Shown here: positions 1-7,451 of the stretch, piece after piece | How the letters are laid out: each line of letters starts with the position of its first letter | How positions within the stretch are numbered: position 1 is the first letter of the stretch | Assembly (NCBI RefSeq): GCF_000819745.1 | Contig: NZ_CDDA01000028.1 | Coordinates: 1 to 64,000 of the forward strand | Length of the DNA: 64,000 nt | Origin: Aeromonas bestiarum | GTDB taxonomy: Bacteria > Pseudomonadota > Gammaproteobacteria > Enterobacterales > Aeromonadaceae | Direction of reading: 5' to 3' | Notes under the pieces: generated by a model | The model's input: the letters and a program-made list of their open reading frames with translations, nothing else | The model's database searches: none | What the model was told of the DNA's origin: nothing | Program-made: the position numbers and the translations under genes

Positions 1-61
1 GCTCTTTGGCGAGCTCTAGCAGGCTGAGTTTGCGACGTGCTACTTTCTCGTTGGTGGTCAT
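1..61 (-). CDS. IS481-family transposase, N-terminal fragment cut by window edge
   Basis: Reading on the minus strand from the ATG at 61, the first 20 codons spell MTTNEKVARRKLSLLELAKE. This resembles the start of IS481-family (DDE, integrase-core) transposases, where this stretch leads into a helix-turn-helix. The rest lies outside the window, so I cannot tell whether the gene is intact. The assignment rests on recall of the family's N-terminus. Confidence 0.6.
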   Translation of the reverse strand, partial: MTTNEKVARRKLSLLELAKE

Positions 62-169
62 ACGGTGACTCCAGATAACACGGTAGGGGTACCGTTTTGT
101 TATCCGGTTTGAAGCCGTATGACCACTCCCTTTTGTGGGCAACTGTCAGGTGAATACCATCTCCATACA
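1..169 (-). mobile_element. End of an IS481-type insertion sequence
   Basis: The stretch upstream of the transposase start runs to about 169, where the neighbouring ISXO2-type reading frame breaks off. On the minus strand the proposed end begins TGTATGGAGATGG. IS481-family ends characteristically start with TGT. The other end and the target duplication lie outside the window, so the exact boundary is an inference. Confidence 0.5.
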
Positions 170-385
170 ATCTGCTCCAGCTGAAAATCTGCATGGTGGC
201 CTGCCCGGTCTTGCACCACCATCACTGGGATGTAATCCGGCCCGGTGCCACGAGTTCGCCCTTTACCACCGCGACGACGTGGCGGACGCGGCAGTCCCCG
301 TTGCCCCTTGAACGATTCAAGGAAGAAGGTCTCATCGACCTCAACGATGCCCTCTTCCCGTGTAGCTTGATGGCCTGCCATCACC
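170..385 (-). pseudogene. IS1595/ISXO2-type transposase fragment
   Basis: The minus strand encodes a piece with the motif [15 protein letters not shown] followed by a basic [12 protein letters not shown] linker and [11 protein letters not shown]. This matches the DDE core of ISXO2-like (IS1595 family) transposases, including the first catalytic Asp in VDET. About 70 codons remain of a protein usually near 300 aa. One side is cut by the IS481-type element and the other runs straight into phage gene D, so it is a dead fragment. Confidence 0.7.
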
Positions 386-873
386 CGCCAAGATGGCTAT
401 CAGCACCGCTTCTCGGTGGCTGACTGCGACGCTTACACCGGCGTGACGGCCTACTGGCAAGACAACAAGGCAGCCGAGAAGAAGAAAATCGAGGTGAAGC
501 GAAAGAAGAAGACCAGGCCGAAGCCGGAACGGCCCCTGCCGCCGGGCGTGGTAGTCAACAAGAAGGAACACGAGCTGCTGGTCGGCGACAGCGAGAACGT
601 CAAAGAGCTGTGCCATGTTTACGCCAACCAGATCAACGCCATGCAGGCCGCCCGCGCAGAATGGGAACCCAGCGCGGGGTGGCCGAGTTCGACATCACCC
701 TGACCAAGGGCCGACCCGAGCTCTACCCGGAACAGCCAACCACCGTCAGGGGATTCAAACCTGATATCGACGCCGCCCCCTGGCTACTCACTCAGGTGGT
801 GCACGGCCTCACCAACCAGGGCTACACCAACCGCGTACAGCTCGAAGTGAAGCGGGAAGAGCTACCGGAATAA
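386..873 (+). pseudogene. Phage late control protein D (P2 gpD-like), 3' remnant with frameshift
   Basis: The frame from 386 reads [11 protein letters not shown] and then DAYTGVTAYWQDNK and GDSENVKELCHVYANQINAM. Near 660-680 the reading must switch frame to continue as QRGVAEFDITLTKGRPELYP and GFKPDIDAAPWLLTQVVH, ending at the TAA at 871-873. This is the C-terminal half of the gpD tail protein of P2-like phages (Phage_GPD family). Compared with the expected family sequence, about 4 bases are missing at the switch. The N-terminal half is absent and replaced by insertion-sequence debris. It is the last visible trace of a prophage next to tRNA-Leu. Confidence 0.75.
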
Positions 874-910
874 ATCTGTGTGGATCAAATGTGGACACTG
901 GGAGGAAAAC

Positions 911-935
911 AAAAAGGCCACTATTGCTAGTGGCC
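911..935 (-). terminator. Rho-independent terminator of the tRNA operon
   Basis: A perfect 8-bp stem GGCCACTA/TAGTGGCC with a TTGC loop (916-935) is followed on the minus strand by five T residues (911-915). It lies just downstream of the tRNA-Leu 3' end, as expected for the end of the gly-cys-leu transcript. Confidence 0.85.
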
Positions 936-956
936 TTAGTAAGGCTTTGATTTTAA

Positions 957-1043
957 TGGTGCCCGAGGCCGGAATCGAACCGGCACGACGCGAACGTCGA
1001 GGGATTTTAAATCCCTTGTGTCTACCGATTTCACCACTCGGGC
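957..1043 (-). tRNA. leuZ: tRNA-Leu (anticodon TAA)
   Basis: The 87-nt minus-strand sequence starts GCCCGAGTGG and ends with an encoded CCA. It has the long variable arm typical of tRNA-Leu and the anticodon loop TTTAAAA. It is the last gene of a Gly-Cys-Leu trio downstream of pgsA, the same order as glyW-cysT-leuZ in Escherichia coli. Its 3' end faces the phage D remnant, fitting use as an attachment site. Confidence 0.93.
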
Positions 1044-1084
1044 ACCGCAATCGGTATCAAGTCCGCGCTGCGGGCTTGTCAATA

Positions 1085-1158
1085 TGGAGGCACGTTCCGG
1101 AGTCGAACCGGACTAAACGGATTTGCAATCCGCTGCATAACCGCTTTGCTAACGCGCC
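1085..1158 (-). tRNA. cysT: tRNA-Cys (anticodon GCA)
   Basis: This 74-nt cloverleaf starts GGCGCGTTAGC, has the anticodon loop TTGCAAA, a TTCGA T-loop and an encoded CCA. It is the middle gene of the trio, about 40 nt from each neighbour. Confidence 0.93.
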
Positions 1159-1193
1159 ATGCAAAAGAGAGTTGGCTCTCTATTGTCTGAATT

Positions 1194-1269
<76 letters not shown>

Positions 1270-1303
1270 ATTGGTCTGGCTGACTGCCTGACTACGAGGA
1301 CGC

Positions 1304-1331
1304 ATTCTAGCGATGTTCCTCGCCCAGTCAA
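1304..1331 (-). promoter_or_regulatory. tRNA operon promoter with GC-rich discriminator
   Basis: On the minus strand TTGACT (1326-1331) and TAGAAT (1304-1309) are separated by 16 bp. The bases after the -10 are GC-rich (GCGTCCTCG), the usual discriminator of stringently controlled stable-RNA promoters. The predicted start lies about 28 bp before tRNA-Gly. This suggests the tRNAs do not depend only on read-through from pgsA. Confidence 0.75.
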
Positions 1332-1399
1332 CCAAAAATGTTTAATACCCTGATCGTTCGGGTGTTTTTTACCCTTTTCCTGCACTTTTACCACTCATG

Positions 1400-1432
1400 A
1401 TCGTTTCCCTGCCCCAACGACGGGGAAACGAT
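1400..1432 (-). terminator. Strong hairpin after pgsA
   Basis: There is a perfect 10-bp inverted repeat, ATCGTTTCCC and GGGAAACGAT, with a 13-nt loop, about 20 bp past the pgsA stop. No clear T-run follows on the minus strand, so it may be a processing or 3'-protecting hairpin rather than a true terminator. Confidence 0.45.
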
Positions 1433-1452
1433 GCTTTATGCCAAGACAGGCA

Positions 1453-2007
1453 CTAGAAGCGGGAGTGGTAGGTCAGATCGCCCCAGGCGGCCTTCATGTA
1501 CTGGAACATGGACCAGAAGGTGAGCACGGTCGCCACATAGAGCAGCACGTAGGCGAGCCATACCATCCAGATGTCGTACTGCCAGATGAGGCCGGTGAGC
1601 GACACCATCTGGATCATGGTCTTCCACTTGCCAATCCAGCTGACTGCCACCGAGGAGCGTTTGCCGAGCTCGGCCATCCATTCACGCAGGGCGGAGATGA
1701 TGATCTCGCGGCCAATCATGGTCATGGCGGGTATGGTGACCCAGATGGTGTTGTAGTGTTCGACTATGACTACCAGCGCCGCCGCCACCATGATCTTGTC
1801 GGCGACAGGATCGAGGAAGGCGCCGAAGGCGGTGGACTGGTTCAGCTTGCGGGCGAGGTAGCCATCAAACCAGTCGGTCGCGGCCGCCAGAATGAAAACG
1901 AGGGCCGCCGCCAGATAGGACCACTGATAGGGTACATAGAACAGGATGACGAAGACGGGGATGAGCAAGATCCGAAAAAACGTCAGCAGGTTAGGAATAT
2001 TTGTCAT
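1453..2007 (-). CDS. pgsA: CDP-diacylglycerol--glycerol-3-phosphate 3-phosphatidyltransferase
   Basis: This inner-membrane enzyme makes phosphatidylglycerol phosphate from CDP-diacylglycerol and glycerol-3-phosphate, the committed step to phosphatidylglycerol and cardiolipin. The 184-aa product has the usual family length. The CDP-alcohol phosphotransferase signature is complete: D48-G49, A52-R53, G62, D66 and D70. Hydrophobic helices surround it (first at about 7-27). The order uvrY-uvrC-pgsA-tRNA-Gly is that of E. coli. The start is the ATG at 2007, giving [12 protein letters not shown]; no strong ribosome binding site is visible. The gap to uvrC is filled by repeats derived from the uvrC tail. 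Confidence 0.96.
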   Translation of the reverse strand: MTNIPNLLTFFRILLIPVFVILFYVPYQWSYLAAALVFILAAATDWFDGYLARKLNQSTAFGAFLDPVADKIMVAAALVVIVEHYNTIWVTIPAMTMIGREIIISALREWMAELGKRSSVAVSWIGKWKTMIQMVSLTGLIWQYDIWMVWLAYVLLYVATVLTFWSMFQYMKAAWGDLTYHSRF

Positions 2008-2189
2008 TATTTTCAGCCACTTCTTGTATGCCGCTACATGGTAGCCCCAAGCCGATCACGGATGCAACCGGACAGGCGCCCGCCTTGGTCTATTAATCCA
2101 TCAACAACCTCAGGATGCGGGCCATTATGGCATTTACGGGCCCCCTGCGTCACGGCTCTTGTGCGTCCAGAGGCGGGATTGCGGCCACG

Positions 2190-2482
2190 ATTCAGAGCGA
2201 ATGCAAGGCATCCAGGATGGACTGGGTTGAATGCCGAGCACGATGAGCCCTGACCCCTGGCTCAGATCGAATGCAAGGCATCGTGAATGGCGTGGATCAG
2301 ACCCGCGCCTGGCTGATGCCGAACACCCTGCCGGCTCAGAGCGAGTGCAAGGCATAGTGAATGGTGTGGGTCAGACCAGCGCCTGGCTGATGCCGAGCAC
2401 CCTGCCGGCTCAGAGCGAGTGCAAGGCATCGTGAATGGTGTGGATCAGACCTGCGCCTGGCTGATGCCGAGCACTCTGCCGG
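2190..2482 (-). repeat. 74-bp tandem repeats copied from the 3' end of uvrC
   Basis: Units begin at 2261, 2335, 2409 and, as the true uvrC end, 2483: an exact 74-bp period. A more diverged, shorter copy lies at about 2190-2260. Each unit repeats roughly the last 60 bp of uvrC including its stop codon, plus about a dozen bases. The period is not a multiple of three, so the frame is not kept from copy to copy. Copies nearest uvrC are most alike and the distal copy is most decayed. They fill most of the 476-bp uvrC-pgsA gap. Confidence 0.9.
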
Positions 2483-2483
2483 C

Positions 2484-4337
2484 TCAGAGCGAGTGCAAGG
2501 CATCATGAATGGACTGGGCCAGCTCCTGGCTGATGCCGGGCACCTTGGCGAGCTCGTCCACCCCGGCCTTCTTCACCTCCTGCAGGCCGCCCAGGTACTT
2601 GAGCAGAGCCTGACGACGCTTGGGCCCCACCCCAGGGATATCCTCCAGGGTACTGGTGGTGCGGGCCTTGGCGCGCCGCGCCCGGTGGCCCGTGATGGCG
2701 AAACGGTGAGATTCGTCGCGAATATGCTGAATAAGGTGCAAAGCGGGCATATCTGCCGGCAAGTGCAGCTCTTCGTGGCTCTCCCCCAGGATCAGGGTCT
2801 CCAGCCCCGCCTTGCGGGTCACCCCCTTGGCGATGCCCACCAGCAGCGGATATTTGCCGCCGAGGAACTCCAGCTGACGGGCCAGGATCTCCTCGGCGCG
2901 GCGCAGCTGACCCAGGCCGCCGTCGATAAACAGCACGTCCGGCACCTTGTCCGGCTCCTGCAGCTTGCCGAAGCGCCGCTCCAGCACCTGCTCCATGGCG
3001 GCGTAGTCATCCCCCCCCGTGATGCCGTCGATATTGAAACGGCGGTATTCCGAGGAGAGCGGCCCCTCCCGGTTGAACACCACGCAGGAAGCCACTGTGC
3101 GCTCGCCCATGGTATGGGAGATGTCGTAACACTCCATGCGGGCGATAGGCTGCTCCAGCTCCAGCAACTCTTCCAGCTGGCTGAAGCGGGCCTGGGTGGT
3201 ACTCTTGTGGGCGAGGCGCGAGCGCAGCGCCGTTTGTGCATTGATGGAGGCGAGCTTGATAAAGCGCGCTCGTTCACTACGAGTACGGCTCACCACCCGC
3301 ACCTTGTAACCTGCGGTCTGGCTCAGGGTCTCGGCAATCACGCTCTCGTCCTCGAGGGCCACGTCCAGCAGCACCTCGCTCGGGATCTGCCTGCCCCCCT
3401 GCCCCGACAGATAGAACTGCAGCAGGAAGGATTGCACCACCTCCTCCAGCGGCGTATCGCTCGGCACCTTGGGGAAATAGCTGCGGGAACCCAGCACCTT
3501 GCCCTGACGAATGAAGAGCACATGGATGCAGGCGGCGCCTTGCTCGAACGCCACCCCCACCACATCCAGTTCATCGAGCACGTTGCCACTCACCGACTGC
3601 TGCTCGGTCACCCGGCGCAGAGCCTGGATCTGATCCCGGTAGCGGGCCGCATCCTCGAAACGCAGATCGCCGCTGGCGGACTCCATCTTGCCCACCAGCT
3701 CGCCTATCACCTGCTGGTTCTTGCCCGCCAGAAACAGCTTGGCCAGCTCCACCTGCTGGGCATATTCCGCCTCGCTCACCAGCCCCGCCACGCAAGGGCC
3801 GGCGCAGCGCTTGAGCTGATAGAGCAGGCAGGGACGGGTACGGTTGGCATAGACGGCATCCTCGCACTGGCGCACCGGGAAGATCTTCTGCATCAGGTGC
3901 AGGCTCTCGCGCACGGCGCCGCCGGAGGGATAAGGGCCGAAGTACTCCCCCTTCACCTTGCGCGCGCCGCGATGGACGCCTATGCGGGGATGCCGGTGCC
4001 CTGTGATGATGATCCAGGGGTAGGATTTGTCGTCGCGCAGCAGCACGTTGTAGCGCGGCTGGTACTGCTTGATGAGGTTGTGCTCGAGGATCAGCGCCTC
4101 TGTCTCGGTGTGGGTCACCATCACCTGGATATCGGCGATCTGGCGCACCAGAGTGTGGGTCTTGATGCTGTCGACCTTGGTGCGAAAGTAGGAGGAGAGC
4201 CGTTTTTTAAGATCCTTGGCCTTGCCCACATAGATGACGGTGCCACCGCTGTCGTACATGCGGTAGACGCCGCTCTGGTGAGTCACGGCGCTCAGAAAGG
4301 CCTTGCTGTCAAAAAGGGGCTCGGGAGAAAGGGTCAT
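2484..4337 (-). CDS. uvrC: UvrABC excinuclease subunit C
   Basis: UvrC makes both incisions around a lesion in nucleotide excision repair, acting with UvrB. The 617-aa product has a GIY-YIG nuclease domain at the N-terminus (GVYRMYD near 23, [14 protein letters not shown] from 34) for the 3' cut. Four cysteines at about 158, 170, 178 and 182 match the iron-sulfur ligands known for UvrC. A UVR motif that binds UvrB lies near 215-245, followed by the RNase H-like domain for the 5' cut. The C-terminus has helix-hairpin-helix motifs ([19 protein letters not shown]). It starts at the ATG at 4337. Its tail is repeated downstream. Confidence 0.98.
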   Translation of the reverse strand: MTLSPEPLFDSKAFLSAVTHQSGVYRMYDSGGTVIYVGKAKDLKKRLSSYFRTKVDSIKTHTLVRQIADIQVMVTHTETEALILEHNLIKQYQPRYNVLLRDDKSYPWIIITGHRHPRIGVHRGARKVKGEYFGPYPSGGAVRESLHLMQKIFPVRQCEDAVYANRTRPCLLYQLKRCAGPCVAGLVSEAEYAQQVELAKLFLAGKNQQVIGELVGKMESASGDLRFEDAARYRDQIQALRRVTEQQSVSGNVLDELDVVGVAFEQGAACIHVLFIRQGKVLGSRSYFPKVPSDTPLEEVVQSFLLQFYLSGQGGRQIPSEVLLDVALEDESVIAETLSQTAGYKVRVVSRTRSERARFIKLASINAQTALRSRLAHKSTTQARFSQLEELLELEQPIARMECYDISHTMGERTVASCVVFNREGPLSSEYRRFNIDGITGGDDYAAMEQVLERRFGKLQEPDKVPDVLFIDGGLGQLRRAEEILARQLEFLGGKYPLLVGIAKGVTRKAGLETLILGESHEELHLPADMPALHLIQHIRDESHRFAITGHRARRAKARTTSTLEDIPGVGPKRRQALLKYLGGLQEVKKAGVDELAKVPGISQELAQSIHDALHSL

Positions 4338-4423
4338 CGGCTACTCGGCTCAACACAAAGGGGCGAAAACGATAGAAGTCAGCATCAACGGGGAGAGCAT
4401 ACTGCGCCAGGCCGGCGAAATGC

Positions 4424-4449
4424 AAAAAGGCGGCACCCGCCGCCTTTTT
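4424..4449. terminator. Terminator between uvrY and uvrC
   Basis: The sequence AAAAAGGCGGC, loop ACCC, GCCGCCTTTTT forms a perfect 11-bp stem with an A-tract and a T-tract, so it can work on either strand. It lies in the 129-bp uvrY-uvrC gap, implying partial termination after uvrY or separate expression of uvrC. Confidence 0.85.
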
Positions 4450-4466
4450 GACTGCCCGTCACCCGC

Positions 4467-5111
4467 TTACAGGGTGTCGGCGTCCAGCATGCCATAGCGA
4501 ATGGCCAGATGGGTCAGCTCCACATCGCCGTTGATGTTGAGCTTGCTGAACAGGCGGTAACGATAGCTGTTGACCGTCTTCGGGCTCAGGTTCAACTGCT
4601 CTGAGATGTCGGTCACCTTCTGCCCCTTGGTGATCATCATCATGATCTGCAACTCGCGCTCGGAGAGGGACTTGAAGGGATTTTCATCCGCCGACGCAAA
4701 CTGGCTGAGCGCCATCTGCTGGGCGATCTCGGGGGAGATGTAACGCTGGCCCGAGTGCACCAGGCGAATGGCGTGGATCATCTCGTCCGGGGCGGCGCCC
4801 TTGGTGAGATAACCGGCGGCACCCGCCTGCATCACCTTGGTGGGGAACGGATTTTCTGAATGAATGGTCAGCACTATGATGCGCACATCGGGCCGGATCC
4901 GCAGTATCTTGCGGGTCGCCTCCAGGCCGCCGATGCCCGGCATGTTCATGTCCATCAGGATCACGTCTGGATGGTGCTGACGACAGAAAGTGACTGCGGT
5001 TTCCCCGCTCTGCGCCTCGCCCACCACCTTGATCCCGCGGACATCTTCCAAAATGCGTCTTATCCCTGTACGCACCAACTCATGATCATCGACCAGGAAT
5101 ACATTTATCAC
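4467..5111 (-). CDS. uvrY: Response regulator UvrY (GacA/SirA/VarA type)
   Basis: This is the output regulator of the BarA/UvrY (GacS/GacA) system. In relatives it activates the CsrB-type small RNAs that titrate CsrA. The 214-aa product has a receiver domain with acidic residues in VDDH and phospho-acceptor D54 (VILMDMNMPG), Lys in YLTKGAAP, and a C-terminal LuxR-type helix-turn-helix (LSERELQIMMMI, LNLSPKTVNSYRYRL). The start codon is GTG at 5111, giving MINVFLVDDH. It precedes uvrC, as in E. coli. Confidence 0.96.
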   Translation of the reverse strand: MINVFLVDDHELVRTGIRRILEDVRGIKVVGEAQSGETAVTFCRQHHPDVILMDMNMPGIGGLEATRKILRIRPDVRIIVLTIHSENPFPTKVMQAGAAGYLTKGAAPDEMIHAIRLVHSGQRYISPEIAQQMALSQFASADENPFKSLSERELQIMMMITKGQKVTDISEQLNLSPKTVNSYRYRLFSKLNINGDVELTHLAIRYGMLDADTL

Positions 5112-5272
5112 CCAAACACCCCGTTTTTTTATCTCGTTATATGCCAGTTAGGGTTAACACGGCGTCTTGCATCATAACCAAACTCGCTGGTTTGGCAAAC
5201 CATGGGCGGGAAAAGTTTGAAAGTGCTCATAAATGACGTTTGTAATCAAATAATTATGCAAGGATTCAACAC

Positions 5273-5299
5273 AAAAAACGGCGCCCGCAGGCACCGTTC
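5273..5299 (-). terminator. Terminator after kdsB
   Basis: A short hairpin (ACGGCGCC, loop CGCA, GGCACCGT, one mismatch) is followed on the minus strand by a run of six T residues. It lies about 25 bp past the kdsB stop and ends the lpxK-ycaR-kdsB transcript. Confidence 0.7.
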
Positions 5300-5323
5300 A
5301 GCGTCATATCGGTGGCGCTGGCA

Positions 5324-6103
5324 TCAGTTCGCCAGCAGTGCACGCACCTTGTCCAGATCGGCCTGGGTATCCACCCCGACCGGCGGCGCTTGCAGCGCCT
5401 GGGCCACGTGGATCTTCTCCCCGTACCAGAGCACCCGCAGCTGCTCCAGGGCCTCGACCTGCTCCAGCACGCTCGGCGCCCAGTCCACGTAACGCTGGAT
5501 GAAACCGGCGCGATAGGCGTAGATGCCGATGTGGCGCTGGTAGAGATCACCAATCTGCTCGTGGCGCCCAGCAGCGCGATCACTGGCAGCAAAGCGATCC
5601 CTGTCCCAGGGAATGCAAGCGCGGCTGAAGTAGAGGGCGTAGCCATCCTTGTCGGTCACCACCTTGACCGCGTTGGGATTGAACGCCTCTTCCGCATCAA
5701 CAATGGGCACAGAGAGGGTAGCCATGGGCGCCGTCGCCGCGGCCAGATTGTCGGCCACCTGACGTATGATGGCGGGCGGAATGAGCGGCTCATCCCCCTG
5801 CACATTGACGATGATGGTATCGCTGGCAAAGCCGTAGTGACGGCACACCTCCGCCAGACGCTCGGTGCCGGACTGGTGATCCTGCGAGGTCATGCACACC
5901 TCAAAGCCCGCGAGCGCGGCACAGGAGGCCAGCGCGCTGCGTACCCGCTCGTCATCGGTGGCGACGATCACCCGATCCGCGCCGGATTGCAGGGCCTTTT
6001 CCACCACGTGCTGCACCATGGGCTTGCCATGGATGTCCGCCAGCGGCTTGCCCGGCAAGCGGGTGGAGGCGTAGCGGGCAGGAATGATCACCACGAAACT
6101 CAT
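5324..6103 (-). CDS. kdsB: 3-deoxy-manno-octulosonate cytidylyltransferase (CMP-KDO synthetase)
   Basis: KdsB activates KDO with CTP to give CMP-KDO, the donor for the first inner-core sugars of lipopolysaccharide; it is cytosolic. The 259-aa product opens with the nucleotidyltransferase signature [18 protein letters not shown] and has [10 protein letters not shown] and the GIYAYR region typical of KdsB. It overlaps the upstream ycaR by 4 bp (ATGA), so translation is probably coupled. It completes the msbA-lpxK-ycaR-kdsB block for lipid A and core assembly. Confidence 0.97.
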   Translation of the reverse strand: MSFVVIIPARYASTRLPGKPLADIHGKPMVQHVVEKALQSGADRVIVATDDERVRSALASCAALAGFEVCMTSQDHQSGTERLAEVCRHYGFASDTIIVNVQGDEPLIPPAIIRQVADNLAAATAPMATLSVPIVDAEEAFNPNAVKVVTDKDGYALYFSRACIPWDRDRFAASDRAAGRHEQIGDLYQRHIGIYAYRAGFIQRYVDWAPSVLEQVEALEQLRVLWYGEKIHVAQALQAPPVGVDTQADLDKVRALLAN

Positions 6104-6288
6104 GACGGCATCTCGTCGCTATTGAGGTGACGGGCGCGGTTCTCCAGCAGCACAGGGATCCCCTCCTCCAGCGGATAGGCCAGCTTGTCGAAACGGCAGA
6201 CCAGCTCGTGTACGGCCTTGTTGTAGTGCAGCTTCCCCTTGCAAACCGGGCAGGCGATGATGTCGAGCAATTTGATATCCAGTGCCAA
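6100..6288 (-). CDS. ycaR: Trm112/YcaR-family small zinc-ribbon-like protein
   Basis: This 62-aa protein of the Trm112/UPF0434 family ([20 protein letters not shown]) has a CPVC pair and LEEGIPVLL. Its biochemical role in gammaproteobacteria is not settled; it sits conservedly between lpxK and kdsB. The start is a TTG at 6288, chosen because AAGGAG lies 7 nt upstream and no ATG gives the conserved N-terminus. It overlaps kdsB by 4 bp. A decayed copy of its 5' end lies upstream. Confidence 0.9.
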   Translation of the reverse strand: MALDIKLLDIIACPVCKGKLHYNKAVHELVCRFDKLAYPLEEGIPVLLENRARHLNSDEMPS

Positions 6289-6440
6289 AACGAAACTCCT
6301 TCAACGATGTCGAGCAAGCGACTATCTCGAGCGGGCCAAAATGCCGGGCACGCTATGATGTCGAGCCATTGATATTCTAAAACCCGGAGCCAAATCGCGG
6401 CTCCTTCCACTCTATCGAGCGGGCCAGGATGCCGGACCAG
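6246..6440 (-). repeat. Two ~98-bp copies of the ycaR start region
   Basis: The segment at the ycaR 5' end (from CCGGGCAGGCGATGATGTCGA on the plus strand at about 6246) recurs at about 6344 as CCGGGCACGCTATGATGTCGA. Both copies run to GAGCGGGCCA(A/G)(A/G)ATGCCGG. The second copy lies wholly in the lpxK-ycaR gap. On the minus strand it still reads LDIIACP, as in ycaR, without its upstream context. Confidence 0.8.
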
Positions 6441-6455
6441 CCGGCATGCCATTCT

Positions 6456-7451
6456 TCAGTGTTCAGTGTCGGAAGCGGGCGCCTTTGCCGGATGCAATTT
6501 CTGCAACAGGCTGTCGAGCAAGGAAGCAGGCAACTCGGCACTGACCGGCAGATACCACCAGTTATCCGGCGCAAACCCACGACACTTGACCGCGTCTTTT
6601 TCGGTCATCAGCAACGGCCGTTCGCCGAAGCGGGCGAGCAGTTCATCCCGCTCAAACGCCTGATGATCCGCATAACCGACGCGCTGCTGCAGCTCATAAC
6701 CAAGGCTGGTCAGGGTGGCGAAGAAACGGGGGGGATGGCCTATGCCGGCCAGGGCATCCACGGTGCGGGGCAAGGGCTCGCTGGCGAGCTCGTCATCGCG
6801 CACCCGGCGCGGCGCATCGGCCACCAGCGCCATGGGGTACTCCCCTCGGGCCGGCATGCCGCCGTTGCAGATGATGGCATCCACCCGCTTGAGCCGGGTC
6901 ACGGGCTCGCGCAGCGGCCCCATGGGCAGCAGGCAGGCGTTGCCAAAACGACGCACTCCGTCCACCACCACCAGTTCGATGTCGCGGGCCAGCCCATAGT
7001 GCTGCAGACCGTCGTCTGTGATGATGATGTCCACCTCGCCACCTTGCTCCAGCAGCCGCACCGCATCGGCCCGTTTCGGGGCGACCACCACGGGGCAGCC
7101 GCAGCGACGGGCGATGAGCACGGGTTCGTCACCCGCCTGCGCCGTGCCGCTATTGGCATCGAGCCGGTAGGGATAATGGGGCGCCTTGCCGCCATAGCCG
7201 CGACTCACCACTCCGGGCCTGAACCCGCGGGCTTGCAGCTGTTCCACCAGCCAGACCACGACCGGGGTCTTGCCGTTGCCACCCACCGAGATATTGCCCA
7301 CCACTATCACCGGCAGGCTGGCCCGATAGGCCCTGAACCAGCCGCGTCGATAGGCGACGCGACGGGCGCCGCTGATAATGGCAAACAGCAGGGCAAAGGG
7401 TGCCAGCAACCAGCGCCAGCGGCTCTGCCCATACCAGAGTTGCTGCAGCAT
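6456..7451 (-). CDS. lpxK: Tetraacyldisaccharide 4'-kinase
   Basis: LpxK phosphorylates the 4' position of the lipid A precursor, giving lipid IVA, on the inner face of the inner membrane. The 331-aa product has an N-terminal membrane anchor (LLAPFALLFAIISG), the conserved SLPVIVVGNISVGGNGKTP stretch with its Walker A at 52-62, and IIITDDGLQH. Its ATG shares one base with the msbA stop (TAATG), so the two genes are coupled. The order msbA-lpxK is conserved in Enterobacterales. Confidence 0.97.
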   Translation of the reverse strand: MLQQLWYGQSRWRWLLAPFALLFAIISGARRVAYRRGWFRAYRASLPVIVVGNISVGGNGKTPVVVWLVEQLQARGFRPGVVSRGYGGKAPHYPYRLDANSGTAQAGDEPVLIARRCGCPVVVAPKRADAVRLLEQGGEVDIIITDDGLQHYGLARDIELVVVDGVRRFGNACLLPMGPLREPVTRLKRVDAIICNGGMPARGEYPMALVADAPRRVRDDELASEPLPRTVDALAGIGHPPRFFATLTSLGYELQQRVGYADHQAFERDELLARFGERPLLMTEKDAVKCRGFAPDNWWYLPVSAELPASLLDSLLQKLHPAKAPASDTEH

